From: Ignavibacteriota bacterium
GTDB lineage: Bacteria > Bacteroidota > Ignavibacteria > Ignavibacteriales > Ignavibacteriaceae
Assembly (NCBI GenBank): GCA_013285425.1
Contig: CP053447.1
Span: 2,796,001-2,860,000, forward strand
Direction of reading: 5' to 3'
Length of the DNA stretch: 64,000 bases
Below, one piece after another: positions 38,025-46,327 of this stretch. A program made the translations under genes and the position numbers. How positions within the stretch are numbered: the first letter of the stretch is position 1; every line of letters starts with the position of its first letter. The notes below the pieces were generated by a model. That model did no database searches, was not told the origin of the DNA, and saw nothing but the letters and a program-made list of their open reading frames with translations.

Positions 38025-38605
38025 TATGCTTCCAGTAATCTATCCCGATAATCTTCGAAAGATATCTCAATAGCACCAAACATCTTTAAGTGTTCAGTCA
38101 TATATTGAACATCAAGCAGGACAAAATCATTTTCCCTTAAATGATAAATAAGTTTTAGAAGTGCGGCTTTAGAAGCCTGAGAGACTTTAGAAAACATTGA
38201 TTCACCTAAAAAGGCTCCGCGAAAAGTAATACCATATAAACCGCCGACCAATTCATTGTTCTGCCAGGTTTCAACAGAATGCAGATGACCGCGTTTTATC
38301 AACCTTATATAGGCTTCAATTAATTTTTCAGAAATCCAGGTATGCTCTCTGTCTGCACATCCTCGGATAACCGAAAGCGGGTCCGAATCAAATTTAATTT
38401 CAAAGTTTTGTTTTTCAATTTCTTTTCTTGCTGATCTGGGAACATTAAAACTATCCAAAGGGATAATGCATCTTATCTCAGGTAAATACCACTCGATAGC
38501 ACCTGTCTTTTCATCAGCCATTGGAAAAGCGCCGGTAGCATACAACCTTAGCATATTATTAGGTTTAAGAAATTCATCAGAAAATTTGTTAACAGGACCG
38601 CTCAT
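38003..38605 (-). CDS. aat: Leucyl/phenylalanyl-tRNA-protein transferase
   Basis: The 200-residue enzyme adds Leu or Phe to N-terminal Arg or Lys of proteins for N-end-rule degradation by ClpAP. The family core is visible: LYATGAFPM, WYLPEIRCIIPLD, CADREHTWI, LHSVETWQN, LVGGLYGI, FLGESMFS and ALLKLIYHL. The ATG at 38605 is the likely start; an upstream GTG at 38614 would add three residues. It ends inside the last codons of the convergent kinase gene. Length is at the short end but complete. Confidence 0.94.
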   Translation of the reverse strand: MSGPVNKFSDEFLKPNNMLRLYATGAFPMADEKTGAIEWYLPEIRCIIPLDSFNVPRSARKEIEKQNFEIKFDSDPLSVIRGCADREHTWISEKLIEAYIRLIKRGHLHSVETWQNNELVGGLYGITFRGAFLGESMFSKVSQASKAALLKLIYHLRENDFVLLDVQYMTEHLKMFGAIEISFEDYRDRLLEAYQRPCMF

Positions 38606-38720
38606 TTTTATCACTTAAATGCAAAAAAACAAATCATTTTTTATTTGAAATTTACCTTGTTTAAGTTAATACATCAATTTTTAAAATACTTTGTAAATAA
38701 AGCTATCAAAAAAGTTCTTT

Positions 38721-39668
38721 ATGAAAAAAACTGCTGTTGTTGCTCTTGGAGGAAACGCACTTCTCAGGGGAGATGAAATTGGCACTATCCAGCAACAGGA
38801 AAAAAACACTTATAATACTTGCATAAATCTTATTAATCTTATCAAAGAAGATTATAATATCGTTATTACTCACGGTAACGGTCCTCAGGTCGGTAATATT
38901 ATGCTTCGCAATGAAGCAGGATATAACAGCTATAAAATACCTAAAATGCCTCTTGATATTTGTGTAGCTGATTCACAGGGCGGAATCGGTTATATGATAG
39001 AAAGACAGATGATTAATATTTTACGTGAACACAAGATCAAAAAAAATGTTATTACCGTAGTAACACAGGTTTTGGTTGATCAAGATGATCCCGCATTTAA
39101 GAATCCAACAAAGCCGGTAGGTGCATTTTATCTGAAAGAAGAAGCTGATCTTTTAGCAAGAGTAAACAATTTTATATTTAAGGAAGACCCCAGAAAACGC
39201 GGATGGAGAAGAGTAGTTCCTTCACCTAAACCTATTGATGTGCTGAACAGGAAAATTATTAAAAATCTTGTTGATAAAGGTAATATTGTTATTGCTTCCG
39301 GCGGAGGCGGAGTTCCCGTTTATCTTGGCAAAGACAAAAAACTTTATGGTGTTGAAGCCGTTATTGATAAAGACTATGCATCAGCATTGCTTGCAGAAGA
39401 AATTGGTGCAGAGGCTTTTTATATACTTACAGATGTTTCTAAAGTTTATATAAAATTTCATAAACCAGATCAGCAGGCTCTTGATATAGTTACCGCTGAT
39501 GAAGCACAGAGTTATTATGATAATGGGGAATTTCCTGATGGAAGTATGGGACCGAAAATTCTTGCCGCAATTCATTTTGTAAAGAATGGCGGAAAAGAAA
39601 CTGTCATTACAGAATCAACTTTGCTCGGGGATCATAATTGCGGAACAAGGATTGTAAGCAGCAAATAG
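38721..39668 (+). CDS. arcC: Carbamate kinase
   Basis: The 315-residue enzyme interconverts carbamoyl phosphate plus ADP and ammonia, CO2 and ATP. The family motifs VALGGNALL, HGNGPQVGN, PKPIDVLN, IASGGGGVPV and EAVIDKDYASALLA are complete, and the length is standard. It is followed 74 bases later by ornithine carbamoyltransferase. In fermenters the pair produces ATP from citrulline or arginine. No arginine deiminase (arcA) was found in the window, so catabolic use is an inference. Confidence 0.95.
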   Translation: MKKTAVVALGGNALLRGDEIGTIQQQEKNTYNTCINLINLIKEDYNIVITHGNGPQVGNIMLRNEAGYNSYKIPKMPLDICVADSQGGIGYMIERQMINILREHKIKKNVITVVTQVLVDQDDPAFKNPTKPVGAFYLKEEADLLARVNNFIFKEDPRKRGWRRVVPSPKPIDVLNRKIIKNLVDKGNIVIASGGGGVPVYLGKDKKLYGVEAVIDKDYASALLAEEIGAEAFYILTDVSKVYIKFHKPDQQALDIVTADEAQSYYDNGEFPDGSMGPKILAAIHFVKNGGKETVITESTLLGDHNCGTRIVSSK

Positions 39669-39742
39669 TTTGTTCTGAGTTTTTAAAATCTGAATTTTAA
39701 TTTATAAGTGAATTTAAATCAAAAAAATAAAATGGAGTATTT

Positions 39743-40675
39743 ATGGCTATTAATATGAAGGGCAAAGATCTCATCTCTATTGCTGATCTTACTCTTGAAG
39801 AAATTTATGAAATCTTTGATGTGAGCAAATCTTTAAAAGAAAAACTCTATTCAGGGGAGCCGCACCGCTTGCTTGAAGGAAAGACTCTTGGAATGATTTT
39901 TACAAAACGCTCGACAAGAACAAGGGTTTCTTTTGAGGTTGGTATTTATCAGCTCGGAGGAATCGGGATGTACTTTGGACCAAATGATCTTCAGCTTGGA
40001 ACAAGTGAAAGTGTTGCTGATACTGCCCGGGTTTTATCAAGATATTTGAGCGGAATTATGATCCGTACTTTTGCACATGATGACGTTGTAGAATTAGCAA
40101 AGTATGCGAGTATTCCTGTTATAAATGGCTTAACAGATCTTCTTCATCCTTGTCAGGTATTAACTGATTTATTTACAATTTTAGAAAAGAAGCGAAAACT
40201 GCAGGGATTAAAACTTGCTTATATAGGCGATGGAAACAATATGGCTCATAGCCTGTTAAACGGCTGTTCAAAAGTAGGGATGAATATTGCAATTGCATCT
40301 CCTTCCGGTTACAAGCCAAATAAAGAAATTGTTGATAATGCTAAAAAGTCTGCCAAATATATGGGCAGTAAAATCGAAATACTTGAAGACCCTGTGGCAG
40401 CAGTTAAAAATGCTGATATTGTCTATACAGATGTTTGGGCAAGCATGGGACAGGAAGCTGAGGCTGCTGAGCGTAAAAAGAAGTTTATGAAATATCAGGT
40501 TAATCCTAAGCTGATAAAACATGCAAAAGATGATTATTTATTTATGCACTGTTTACCTGCTCATCGTGGCGATGAAGTTGTAAATGAAGTTGCTGATTCT
40601 CCAAATTCTGTAATTTTTGACGAAGCAGAAAACAGATTGCACGTGCAGAAGGCAATAATGATTTTAATTATGTAG
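39743..40675 (+). CDS. argF: Ornithine carbamoyltransferase
   Basis: The 310-residue enzyme transfers the carbamoyl group between carbamoyl phosphate and ornithine to make citrulline. The carbamoyl-phosphate site STRTR is at 57-61, HPCQ at 135-138 and HCLPAHRG near 269-276, all intact. The ATG has a GGAG site. It could serve biosynthesis (argF) or the catabolic pathway (arcB); pairing with a carbamate kinase favours catabolic or carbamoyl-phosphate-balancing use, but the sequence alone does not decide. A shared terminator follows. Confidence 0.93.
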   Translation: MAINMKGKDLISIADLTLEEIYEIFDVSKSLKEKLYSGEPHRLLEGKTLGMIFTKRSTRTRVSFEVGIYQLGGIGMYFGPNDLQLGTSESVADTARVLSRYLSGIMIRTFAHDDVVELAKYASIPVINGLTDLLHPCQVLTDLFTILEKKRKLQGLKLAYIGDGNNMAHSLLNGCSKVGMNIAIASPSGYKPNKEIVDNAKKSAKYMGSKIEILEDPVAAVKNADIVYTDVWASMGQEAEAAERKKKFMKYQVNPKLIKHAKDDYLFMHCLPAHRGDEVVNEVADSPNSVIFDEAENRLHVQKAIMILIM

Positions 40676-40692
40676 TCTTCTAAAAGTTTTAA

Positions 40693-40730
40693 CTATTAGC
40701 CCAATACTTTTTTAAGAATTGGGCTAATAG
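40693..40730. terminator. Bidirectional terminator between convergent genes
   Basis: CTATTAGCCCAAT (40693-40705) pairs perfectly with ATTGGGCTAATAG (40718-40730), loop ACTTTTTTAAGA. It serves the plus-strand carbamoyltransferase and the minus-strand DUF2721 gene. Confidence 0.85.
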
Positions 40731-40733
40731 AGC

Positions 40734-41216
40734 TTACTCATCAATTTTTACTTCATAGTTCACTATCTCATAACCTTTATAGGTTTCATAAGCGGCAAAA
40801 ATAACTCCGAATAATACCGACAGCATCCCAAGCAAAAATTCGACAGTTATAAGTGAATTTAATTTCGTAATATCAAACAAGAAACCAATACCAATAGAAA
40901 GTGAAGTAAGCACAAATAAAGCAACAGCAATTGTATAACATAAAACAGCATTTCTAACAATACTAACTCTGTAAACTAATTTAGAAATCTGAACTGATAT
41001 ACTTTCAAGACGGAGATTTTCATAAGGCATAAAATCCGTGTCATCAGATTTGTGAAGAGTCTTTCTTCTTTCTTCATTTAGTAATCTTATTCTGTTAACA
41101 ACAAGTGAGTACTTGTTATTCATACCAAGCAATAAAAGTCCGCACGCAGAAATCATTATTCCTGGTGCAAGCATTAATTGTATTATTTCAACTATTGAAT
41201 TAATGTCCGGTATCAT
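40734..41216 (-). CDS. DUF2721 family membrane protein
   Basis: The 160-residue protein has three membrane helices and the recognisable DUF2721 pattern: an N-terminal helix with MLAPGIMISACGLLLLGMNNKY, a charged VVNRIRLLNEERRK loop, and two further helices (about 85-110 and 115-145). Function is unknown. It starts eight bases after the end of the M48 gene, so the two are likely cotranscribed. Confidence 0.85.
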   Translation of the reverse strand: MIPDINSIVEIIQLMLAPGIMISACGLLLLGMNNKYSLVVNRIRLLNEERRKTLHKSDDTDFMPYENLRLESISVQISKLVYRVSIVRNAVLCYTIAVALFVLTSLSIGIGFLFDITKLNSLITVEFLLGMLSVLFGVIFAAYETYKGYEIVNYEVKIDE

Positions 41217-41224
41217 CTTACAAA

Positions 41225-42028
41225 CTAATTTGGATTATAATATTTTAAAGCTTCGGGCAAAAGTTTTTTAATATCTGCAATTCTTGTTTCGTTTGAAGGG
41301 TGTGTACTCAGCCATTCCGGTGGTGCACCTTGGCTGTTTGCAGCCATCCTTGTCCAGAAATCAACTGCTGCATTTGGATTGTAACCAGCCATTGCCATAA
41401 ATATTAACCCCAGATGGTCAGCTTCACTTTCGTGTGTTCTGCTGAAAGGAAGCATTATTCCTACTGTACTTCCGATTCCATAAGCCGCCATAAATATATT
41501 CTGGGTTGTTGCAGGCTGATCTTTTAATGCAACAGCAAGAGCAACACCTCCAAGCTGTTGTATTAATCCCTGACTCATTCTTTCATTTCCGTGCTGTGCA
41601 ACGGCGTGAGCAATTTCGTGCCCCATTACAACTGCCAGCCCTGTTTCATCTTTTGTGATAGGAAGAATTCCTGTATAAACAACCACTTTACCGCCAGGCA
41701 TGCACCAGGCATTTACTTCGTTGCTTTCCACAAGATTAAATTCCCACTGATAACCATCAAGTTCATTAGATAAATTGTGCTGTGCAAAATAAGTTTCCAC
41801 AGATTTTTGAATTTTTGCTCCAATCCTTTTAACCATATCAACATCATTTTTATTTGAGCTAAGTTTATTCTGTTTTAAGAATTCATCATACTGCTGAAAA
41901 CTCATTGCATTCATTTCATTTGATGAAATCAGATTCAACTGAGATCTTCCGGTTATCGGTACTGTGCTGCAATAATAAACCGTAAGTGCAAGTAAAATTA
42001 TCGGAACAAATATTTTTATTAGTTTCAT
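41225..42028 (-). CDS. M48 family metallopeptidase, putative lipoprotein
   Basis: The 267-residue protein is an HtpX/Oma1-type zinc peptidase. Counting from the ATG at 42028 (GAGGG upstream), the N-terminus is a signal-like helix ending at Cys20 before STVPITGRSQLNL, as in lipoprotein members, but the residues before Cys (VYY) are not a canonical lipobox. The active site HEIAH is at 137-141, with the third ligand Glu in ESEADHLG. It probably works in the periplasm in protein quality control. A longer reading from 42154 would add an unlikely leader and overlaps the REP palindrome. Confidence 0.88.
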   Translation of the reverse strand: MKLIKIFVPIILLALTVYYCSTVPITGRSQLNLISSNEMNAMSFQQYDEFLKQNKLSSNKNDVDMVKRIGAKIQKSVETYFAQHNLSNELDGYQWEFNLVESNEVNAWCMPGGKVVVYTGILPITKDETGLAVVMGHEIAHAVAQHGNERMSQGLIQQLGGVALAVALKDQPATTQNIFMAAYGIGSTVGIMLPFSRTHESEADHLGLIFMAMAGYNPNAAVDFWTRMAANSQGAPPEWLSTHPSNETRIADIKKLLPEALKYYNPN

Positions 42029-42123
42029 TCTGCCCTCGTAAATGTTATCGTTTTTGAATAGTGAAATATATAAAAATTTTAAGGAAGGAAAATGCCGATA
42101 AATTGTGTTGCAATAATCAAAAT

Positions 42124-42158
42124 AAAGATGACATCTTTTTTTAAAAGATGTCATCTTT
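42124..42158. repeat. Solo REP palindrome (short-loop form)
   Basis: AAAGATGACATCTTT and AAAGATGTCATCTTT around a T-rich loop. It lies 11 bases past the stop of the T9SS cargo gene at 42170-43039 and may act as its terminator. Same sequence as the transposase-linked palindromes 10 kb away. Confidence 0.9.
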
Positions 42159-42169
42159 GAAAAGAAAAA

Positions 42170-43039
42170 TTATTTTAGCAGAGACATCTTAATAGTTTTA
42201 GAATAATTTCCAGTCTGAAGTTTTGCAATATATAATCCACTTGCTAGATTATTTCCTGAAAAATCTGCTTTGTAATTTCCTGCAGATTGCTCTTCATTTA
42301 CAAGAGTTGCAACTTCATTTCCAAGAATATCATAAACTTTTAGTTGAACAAAAGAAGCTTCCGGAATACTGTATTCAATATTCGTGGTCGGATTGAATGG
42401 ATTAGGATAGTTCTGACTTAAATTGAAATCCATTGGTAATCCACTTATTTGTTCAACTGAGGATGGTCCGCTAAATGACAGCTGATCAATGAGCGCAAAC
42501 GTGCCGACATTTATTTGGCCAGTTGAATCGGCAATGTATATATTTATTAAAACTTGTATTGGATTGGGCGATCCGGGATTATAGTAAATCGGAGCCTCGA
42601 ACTCAGTCCAGCTTGTAACTTGATTTGACTGTATAAACACTCCAGCACCTATAGCGGAAGAATCGCTGTCGAACATAACTACTCCGACATACAATATATC
42701 GTTGCCTTGTGGAGAGAATTTATACCAACCCTTGAGACTACCGTACTTTTGTGTAACGGGATGTAAGCTACCTGCATCATCAATTGACCATAGATATGGC
42801 ATTGACCCAAGTCCTCCGCCAATATCAATTACTTCTAACCGTGCGGAAAAAGACCCTTCATGAGCATCTGAAGATTGTATTATCCCATCAAAAGTACCAC
42901 CATAAAGCTCATCACTACTTAACCAATCTACCGGATCAAGTGTATTCCAGTTTTCGAAACTGTTATTTAGCGGCTGAGCAAACAGAAGATTTGAGAAACA
43001 TAGTGTGAGTAAAAGAAAAATTGCAAAACATGCTTTCAT
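42170..43039 (-). CDS. Small secreted T9SS cargo protein of unknown function
   Basis: The 289-residue protein has a signal peptide ending LLFAQ (about 22), then about 165 residues of beta-rich sequence resembling a carbohydrate-binding or jelly-roll module (SFENWNTLDPVDWLSSDELYGG, with a WYKFSP strand), and a C-terminal T9SS type A domain (NYPNPFNP, ending KTIKMSLLK). No catalytic residues are recognised. The start includes the full signal peptide. It is probably a surface binding protein; the ligand is unknown. Confidence 0.8.
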   Translation of the reverse strand: MKACFAIFLLLTLCFSNLLFAQPLNNSFENWNTLDPVDWLSSDELYGGTFDGIIQSSDAHEGSFSARLEVIDIGGGLGSMPYLWSIDDAGSLHPVTQKYGSLKGWYKFSPQGNDILYVGVVMFDSDSSAIGAGVFIQSNQVTSWTEFEAPIYYNPGSPNPIQVLINIYIADSTGQINVGTFALIDQLSFSGPSSVEQISGLPMDFNLSQNYPNPFNPTTNIEYSIPEASFVQLKVYDILGNEVATLVNEEQSAGNYKADFSGNNLASGLYIAKLQTGNYSKTIKMSLLK

Positions 43040-43191
43040 ACATCCTCCACATAAAATTTTATTGATTGTTAATTAATCTTTCATCGATACCGAACTGAAC
43101 TTAGCAAATTTAATAAGTAAAAATCAAGTGTTAGTAACAATCAATAGTTGATAAACAACTGGTAATTTTAATAATATTAAACTTTCAAAAT

Positions 43192-43224
43192 AAAGATGAC
43201 ATCTTTTTAAAAGATGTCATCTTT
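43192..43224. repeat. Solo REP palindrome (short-loop form)
   Basis: AAAGATGACATCTTT and AAAGATGTCATCTTT, overlapping in a short AT loop. It lies ten bases past the trpB2 stop (minus strand) and may act as a terminator. Confidence 0.9.
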
Positions 43225-43234
43225 GAAATTATAA

Positions 43235-44602
43235 CTAAACTGCAACCGGTGTATCTAATTCTCGTAATGCAGAATAAAGTTCTTCTTCTGTTAATTCGTG
43301 ATCAACTAATTCTCCATTTAAGTAAGCCTGATATGCGCTCATATCAAAGTAACCGTGTCCGCAAAGATTAAACAATATAGTTTTTTGTTTCCCTTCAATC
43401 TTTGCTTTTTGAGCTTCCCGGATAACCTGTGCAATTCCGTGTGTTGCTTCGGGCGCAGGAATAATTCCTTCTGCTTGTGCAAACTTTACTCCGGCTTCAA
43501 AACACTCTAATTGTGGAATTGCAGATGCTTCAATCAATTTATCCTTCAAAAGCTGGCTTATAATTGCACCCGCTCCGTGATAACGCAATCCACCAGCATG
43601 AATAGGTTCCGGAACGAATGTGTGACCAAGTGTGTACATCGGAATAAGCGGAGTTAATCCAACTGTATCACCAAAATCATATCTGAATTCTCCTTTTGTA
43701 AGTTTAGGACAGGATGCAGGTTCAACTGCAATGCAGCGAACATTTTTTCCTTCCTGGAAATTATATCGCAAAAAAGGAAACGCAATTCCCGCAAAGTTTG
43801 ATCCGCCGCCAAATGGTGCAACAACAATATCAGGAAAATCTCCGGTCATCTCTAATTGTTTTATTGCTTCCTGTCCAATTACAGTCTGATGAAGCAGAAC
43901 ATGATTTAACACACTGCCTAAAGCATAATTTATTCCTTCAGTTGTCGCTGCTCTTTCAACTGCTTCAGAAATTGCAATACCCAAACTGCCGGGAGAATTT
44001 GGATCCTGTTCTAAAATCTTTTTTCCTGAATTTGTATTCCTGCTTGGTGAAGCAATTATAGTTGCGCCCCAAGTATTCATCATAACTTTTCTATACGGTT
44101 TATGATCATAGCTGATTTTTACCATATAAACCTCGCAGCTTAATCCGAACTTATGACAAGCAAAACTTAAAGCACTGCCCCATTGTCCAGCACCTGTTTC
44201 TGTTGTCAGACCTTTTGCGCCTTCAAGCTTGTTGTAATATGCCTGAGCAATTGCAGTGTTTGGTTTGTGCGATCCTGCAGGACTTACACCTTCATACTTG
44301 TAATAAATTTTTGCAGGTGTGTCCAATGCTTTCTCTAATTCAAAAGCGCGGTAAAGCGGAGTTGGGCGGTAAAGTTTATAAATTTTTCTTACTTCATCCG
44401 GGATCTCGATATATCTTTCCCGCGATACTTCCTGCTTGATCAATTCCATTGGAAACAATGCTGCGAGATCTTGCGGACCAATTGGTTTTTTTGTTACCGG
44501 ATGCAGCGGCGGCAGCATTGGATTAGGCATATCAGCCTGAATGTTGTAGAAATTTAGCGGTATTTCAGATTCATCTAACAGAATCTTTTTTGATTTACTC
44601 AT
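43235..44602 (-). CDS. trpB: Tryptophan synthase beta-like (TrpB2 type)
   Basis: The 455-residue PLP enzyme of the TrpB2 subgroup has the PLP lysine in AGSHKPN (Lys113), GAGQWGSAL and the glycine loop FGGGSNFAG. The longer N-terminal extension and the insertions after Lys113 separate it from TrpB1. TrpB2 condenses indole with serine but, lacking the usual TrpA partner interface, often acts as an indole rescue enzyme. No trpA or other trp gene is nearby. The ATG has AAGGAGTG upstream. It is followed by a REP palindrome. Confidence 0.9.
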   Translation of the reverse strand: MSKSKKILLDESEIPLNFYNIQADMPNPMLPPLHPVTKKPIGPQDLAALFPMELIKQEVSRERYIEIPDEVRKIYKLYRPTPLYRAFELEKALDTPAKIYYKYEGVSPAGSHKPNTAIAQAYYNKLEGAKGLTTETGAGQWGSALSFACHKFGLSCEVYMVKISYDHKPYRKVMMNTWGATIIASPSRNTNSGKKILEQDPNSPGSLGIAISEAVERAATTEGINYALGSVLNHVLLHQTVIGQEAIKQLEMTGDFPDIVVAPFGGGSNFAGIAFPFLRYNFQEGKNVRCIAVEPASCPKLTKGEFRYDFGDTVGLTPLIPMYTLGHTFVPEPIHAGGLRYHGAGAIISQLLKDKLIEASAIPQLECFEAGVKFAQAEGIIPAPEATHGIAQVIREAQKAKIEGKQKTILFNLCGHGYFDMSAYQAYLNGELVDHELTEEELYSALRELDTPVAV

Positions 44603-45011
44603 AGAGCACTCCTTAGAATAAATTATGGAAATAATAATTAGTGATTAACTAAGTGTTAAAAAGTAAAATTGATTTTCAGAGTATTTAAAAGATTAGCGGC
44701 GCCAGGGCCAGGTATGATTAGCGGAAAAAGAAAAGTTGTTATATGTAAGTTTTTTGTTCAAGATTTTATTGTTTTAATTTCTTTCGCAAGATAGAATTTG
44801 ATGTTTTTAATGTCAAGAGAACCGAAGATCAATTTCATTTTTAAGTCTGTATGCCACGGCGGATTGCCGAGGACTGACCTTGAAAGTTAAAGTCACGCTT
44901 CGGACAGTTTATTGTAACACAAGTGAATGCGGGCTAAATAAAACAAAGCAGAGATTCTTTGTATATTTGCATAAACACAATAAGAAAATTATAATCAAGA
45001 TAGAGGAATAA
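44603..45011. other. Divergent intergenic region with a GC-richer structured patch
   Basis: The 409-base spacer between trpB2 and the YchF-like gene presumably carries both promoters. Unlike the AT-rich flanks, 44690-44920 has GC-rich bits. One is a small hairpin, CCACGGC / GCCGAGG (44854-44860 and 44866-44872). Another is GTCACGCTTCG (44892-44902), identical to part of the palindrome at 50708-50741. No ORF or known RNA family was recognised. Confidence 0.5.
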
Positions 45012-46094
45012 ATGCAAATTGGAATTGTTGGATTACCATTTACAGGAAAATCAACTCTCTTTCAAACAATAACAAAAACTCATTTCGATCCATCTGAACT
45101 TGCTAAATCAGAATCGCATCAGGCAGTTGTAAAAGTACCGGATGCACGACTGGATAAGTTAACAGAAATGTTTAATCCCAAGAAAAAAGTTAATGCAACA
45201 ATTGAGTTTGTTGATGTTGTTGGACTGCAAAAAGGTGATTCAGGTTCAACACAATTTACAGGAAATTTTTTAGCAAAAGTAAAAACCAATGATGCACTTG
45301 TTCAGGTTGTTAGATTATTTGATAATGATGCTGTTCCTCATCCTGATGGTTGTATTAATATGATGCGCGATATTAATTCATTTGAAACAGAATTTATTCT
45401 ATCTGATCTGGCAATCGTTGAGAAAAGATTAGAGACTGTTGGAAAACAAATTTTAAAAACTCAGGATGAAAAACTTAAACGTGAAGTTCCGGTTCTTGAA
45501 AAGTGCAGCGAACTTTTACAGGAAGAAAAACCGCTGCGGGATTATCACTTTTCCAAAGAAGATTTGCTGATTTTAAAAACTTATCAGCTGCTTTCAATAA
45601 AACCGATGTTGATTGCATTAAACTTTGACGAATCTCAGGTTAATGATACAGAGAAATACATGAACGAACTTGTAAAGCATAAACTCGGACACAACACAAA
45701 AGCTTTGTCTTTTTTTGGACAGATTGAAAAAGAAATGGCTGATCTTTCTGAAGAGGATTCAAATGTTTTTATGAGCGATTATGGAATTACAGAATCTGCA
45801 CTGGATAAACTAATCCGGCAGGCTTATGATTTGCTCGGTTTACAATCATTTTTAACCGTTGGTGAAGATGAGTGCCGTGCGTGGACGATTAAGAAAGGAA
45901 TGACAGCACAGGAAGCTGCGGGTGAAATCCATACAGATTTTTACAAAAAGTTTATTCGTGCGGAGGTTGTGCATTACGATGATTTTGTTGAGGCTGGATC
46001 ATTTGCAAAAGCTAAAGAAGTTGGCAAGTGGAGGCTGGAAGGAAAAGAATATATTGTAAAAGATGGTGATATAATTTCTGTGAGACATAGTTAA
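45012..46094 (+). CDS. YchF/Obg-family P-loop NTPase
   Basis: The 360-residue protein starts QIGIVG and has a P-loop GLPFTGKST (7-15), a VDVVGLQKGD switch-like motif, a coiled-coil insert (about 130-200), the NFDES motif in the base-recognition position, and a C-terminal TGS-like domain (AWTIKKGMTAQEAAGEIH and the VKDGDIISVRHS end). This is the YchF layout, a ribosome-associated ATP-preferring member of the Obg group. The P-loop GLPFTGKST differs from the usual GLPNVGKST. Ancillary differences suggest a divergent YchF-like paralogue rather than the housekeeping copy. The ATG has GAGG upstream. Confidence 0.82.
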   Translation: MQIGIVGLPFTGKSTLFQTITKTHFDPSELAKSESHQAVVKVPDARLDKLTEMFNPKKKVNATIEFVDVVGLQKGDSGSTQFTGNFLAKVKTNDALVQVVRLFDNDAVPHPDGCINMMRDINSFETEFILSDLAIVEKRLETVGKQILKTQDEKLKREVPVLEKCSELLQEEKPLRDYHFSKEDLLILKTYQLLSIKPMLIALNFDESQVNDTEKYMNELVKHKLGHNTKALSFFGQIEKEMADLSEEDSNVFMSDYGITESALDKLIRQAYDLLGLQSFLTVGEDECRAWTIKKGMTAQEAAGEIHTDFYKKFIRAEVVHYDDFVEAGSFAKAKEVGKWRLEGKEYIVKDGDIISVRHS

Positions 46095-46327
46095 AATTAA
46101 AACCATCAAAAATTATTTATTAGTGCAAATCAAGGACTATCAATCAATCTGTTAAGACCGATTGTTTCAGAATCTTGCTGTAATGATTTAAAAATCAGTA
46201 TGGAATGGACTTAACAACAATTTTTCAAAAGTCTCCTGATATAATATTTCAATAAAGCGTTACTGTATTCTAATAATCTAATTATTATATTTTAGTTATC
46301 AATTAAACATTCTCATCCGAAAGTATT

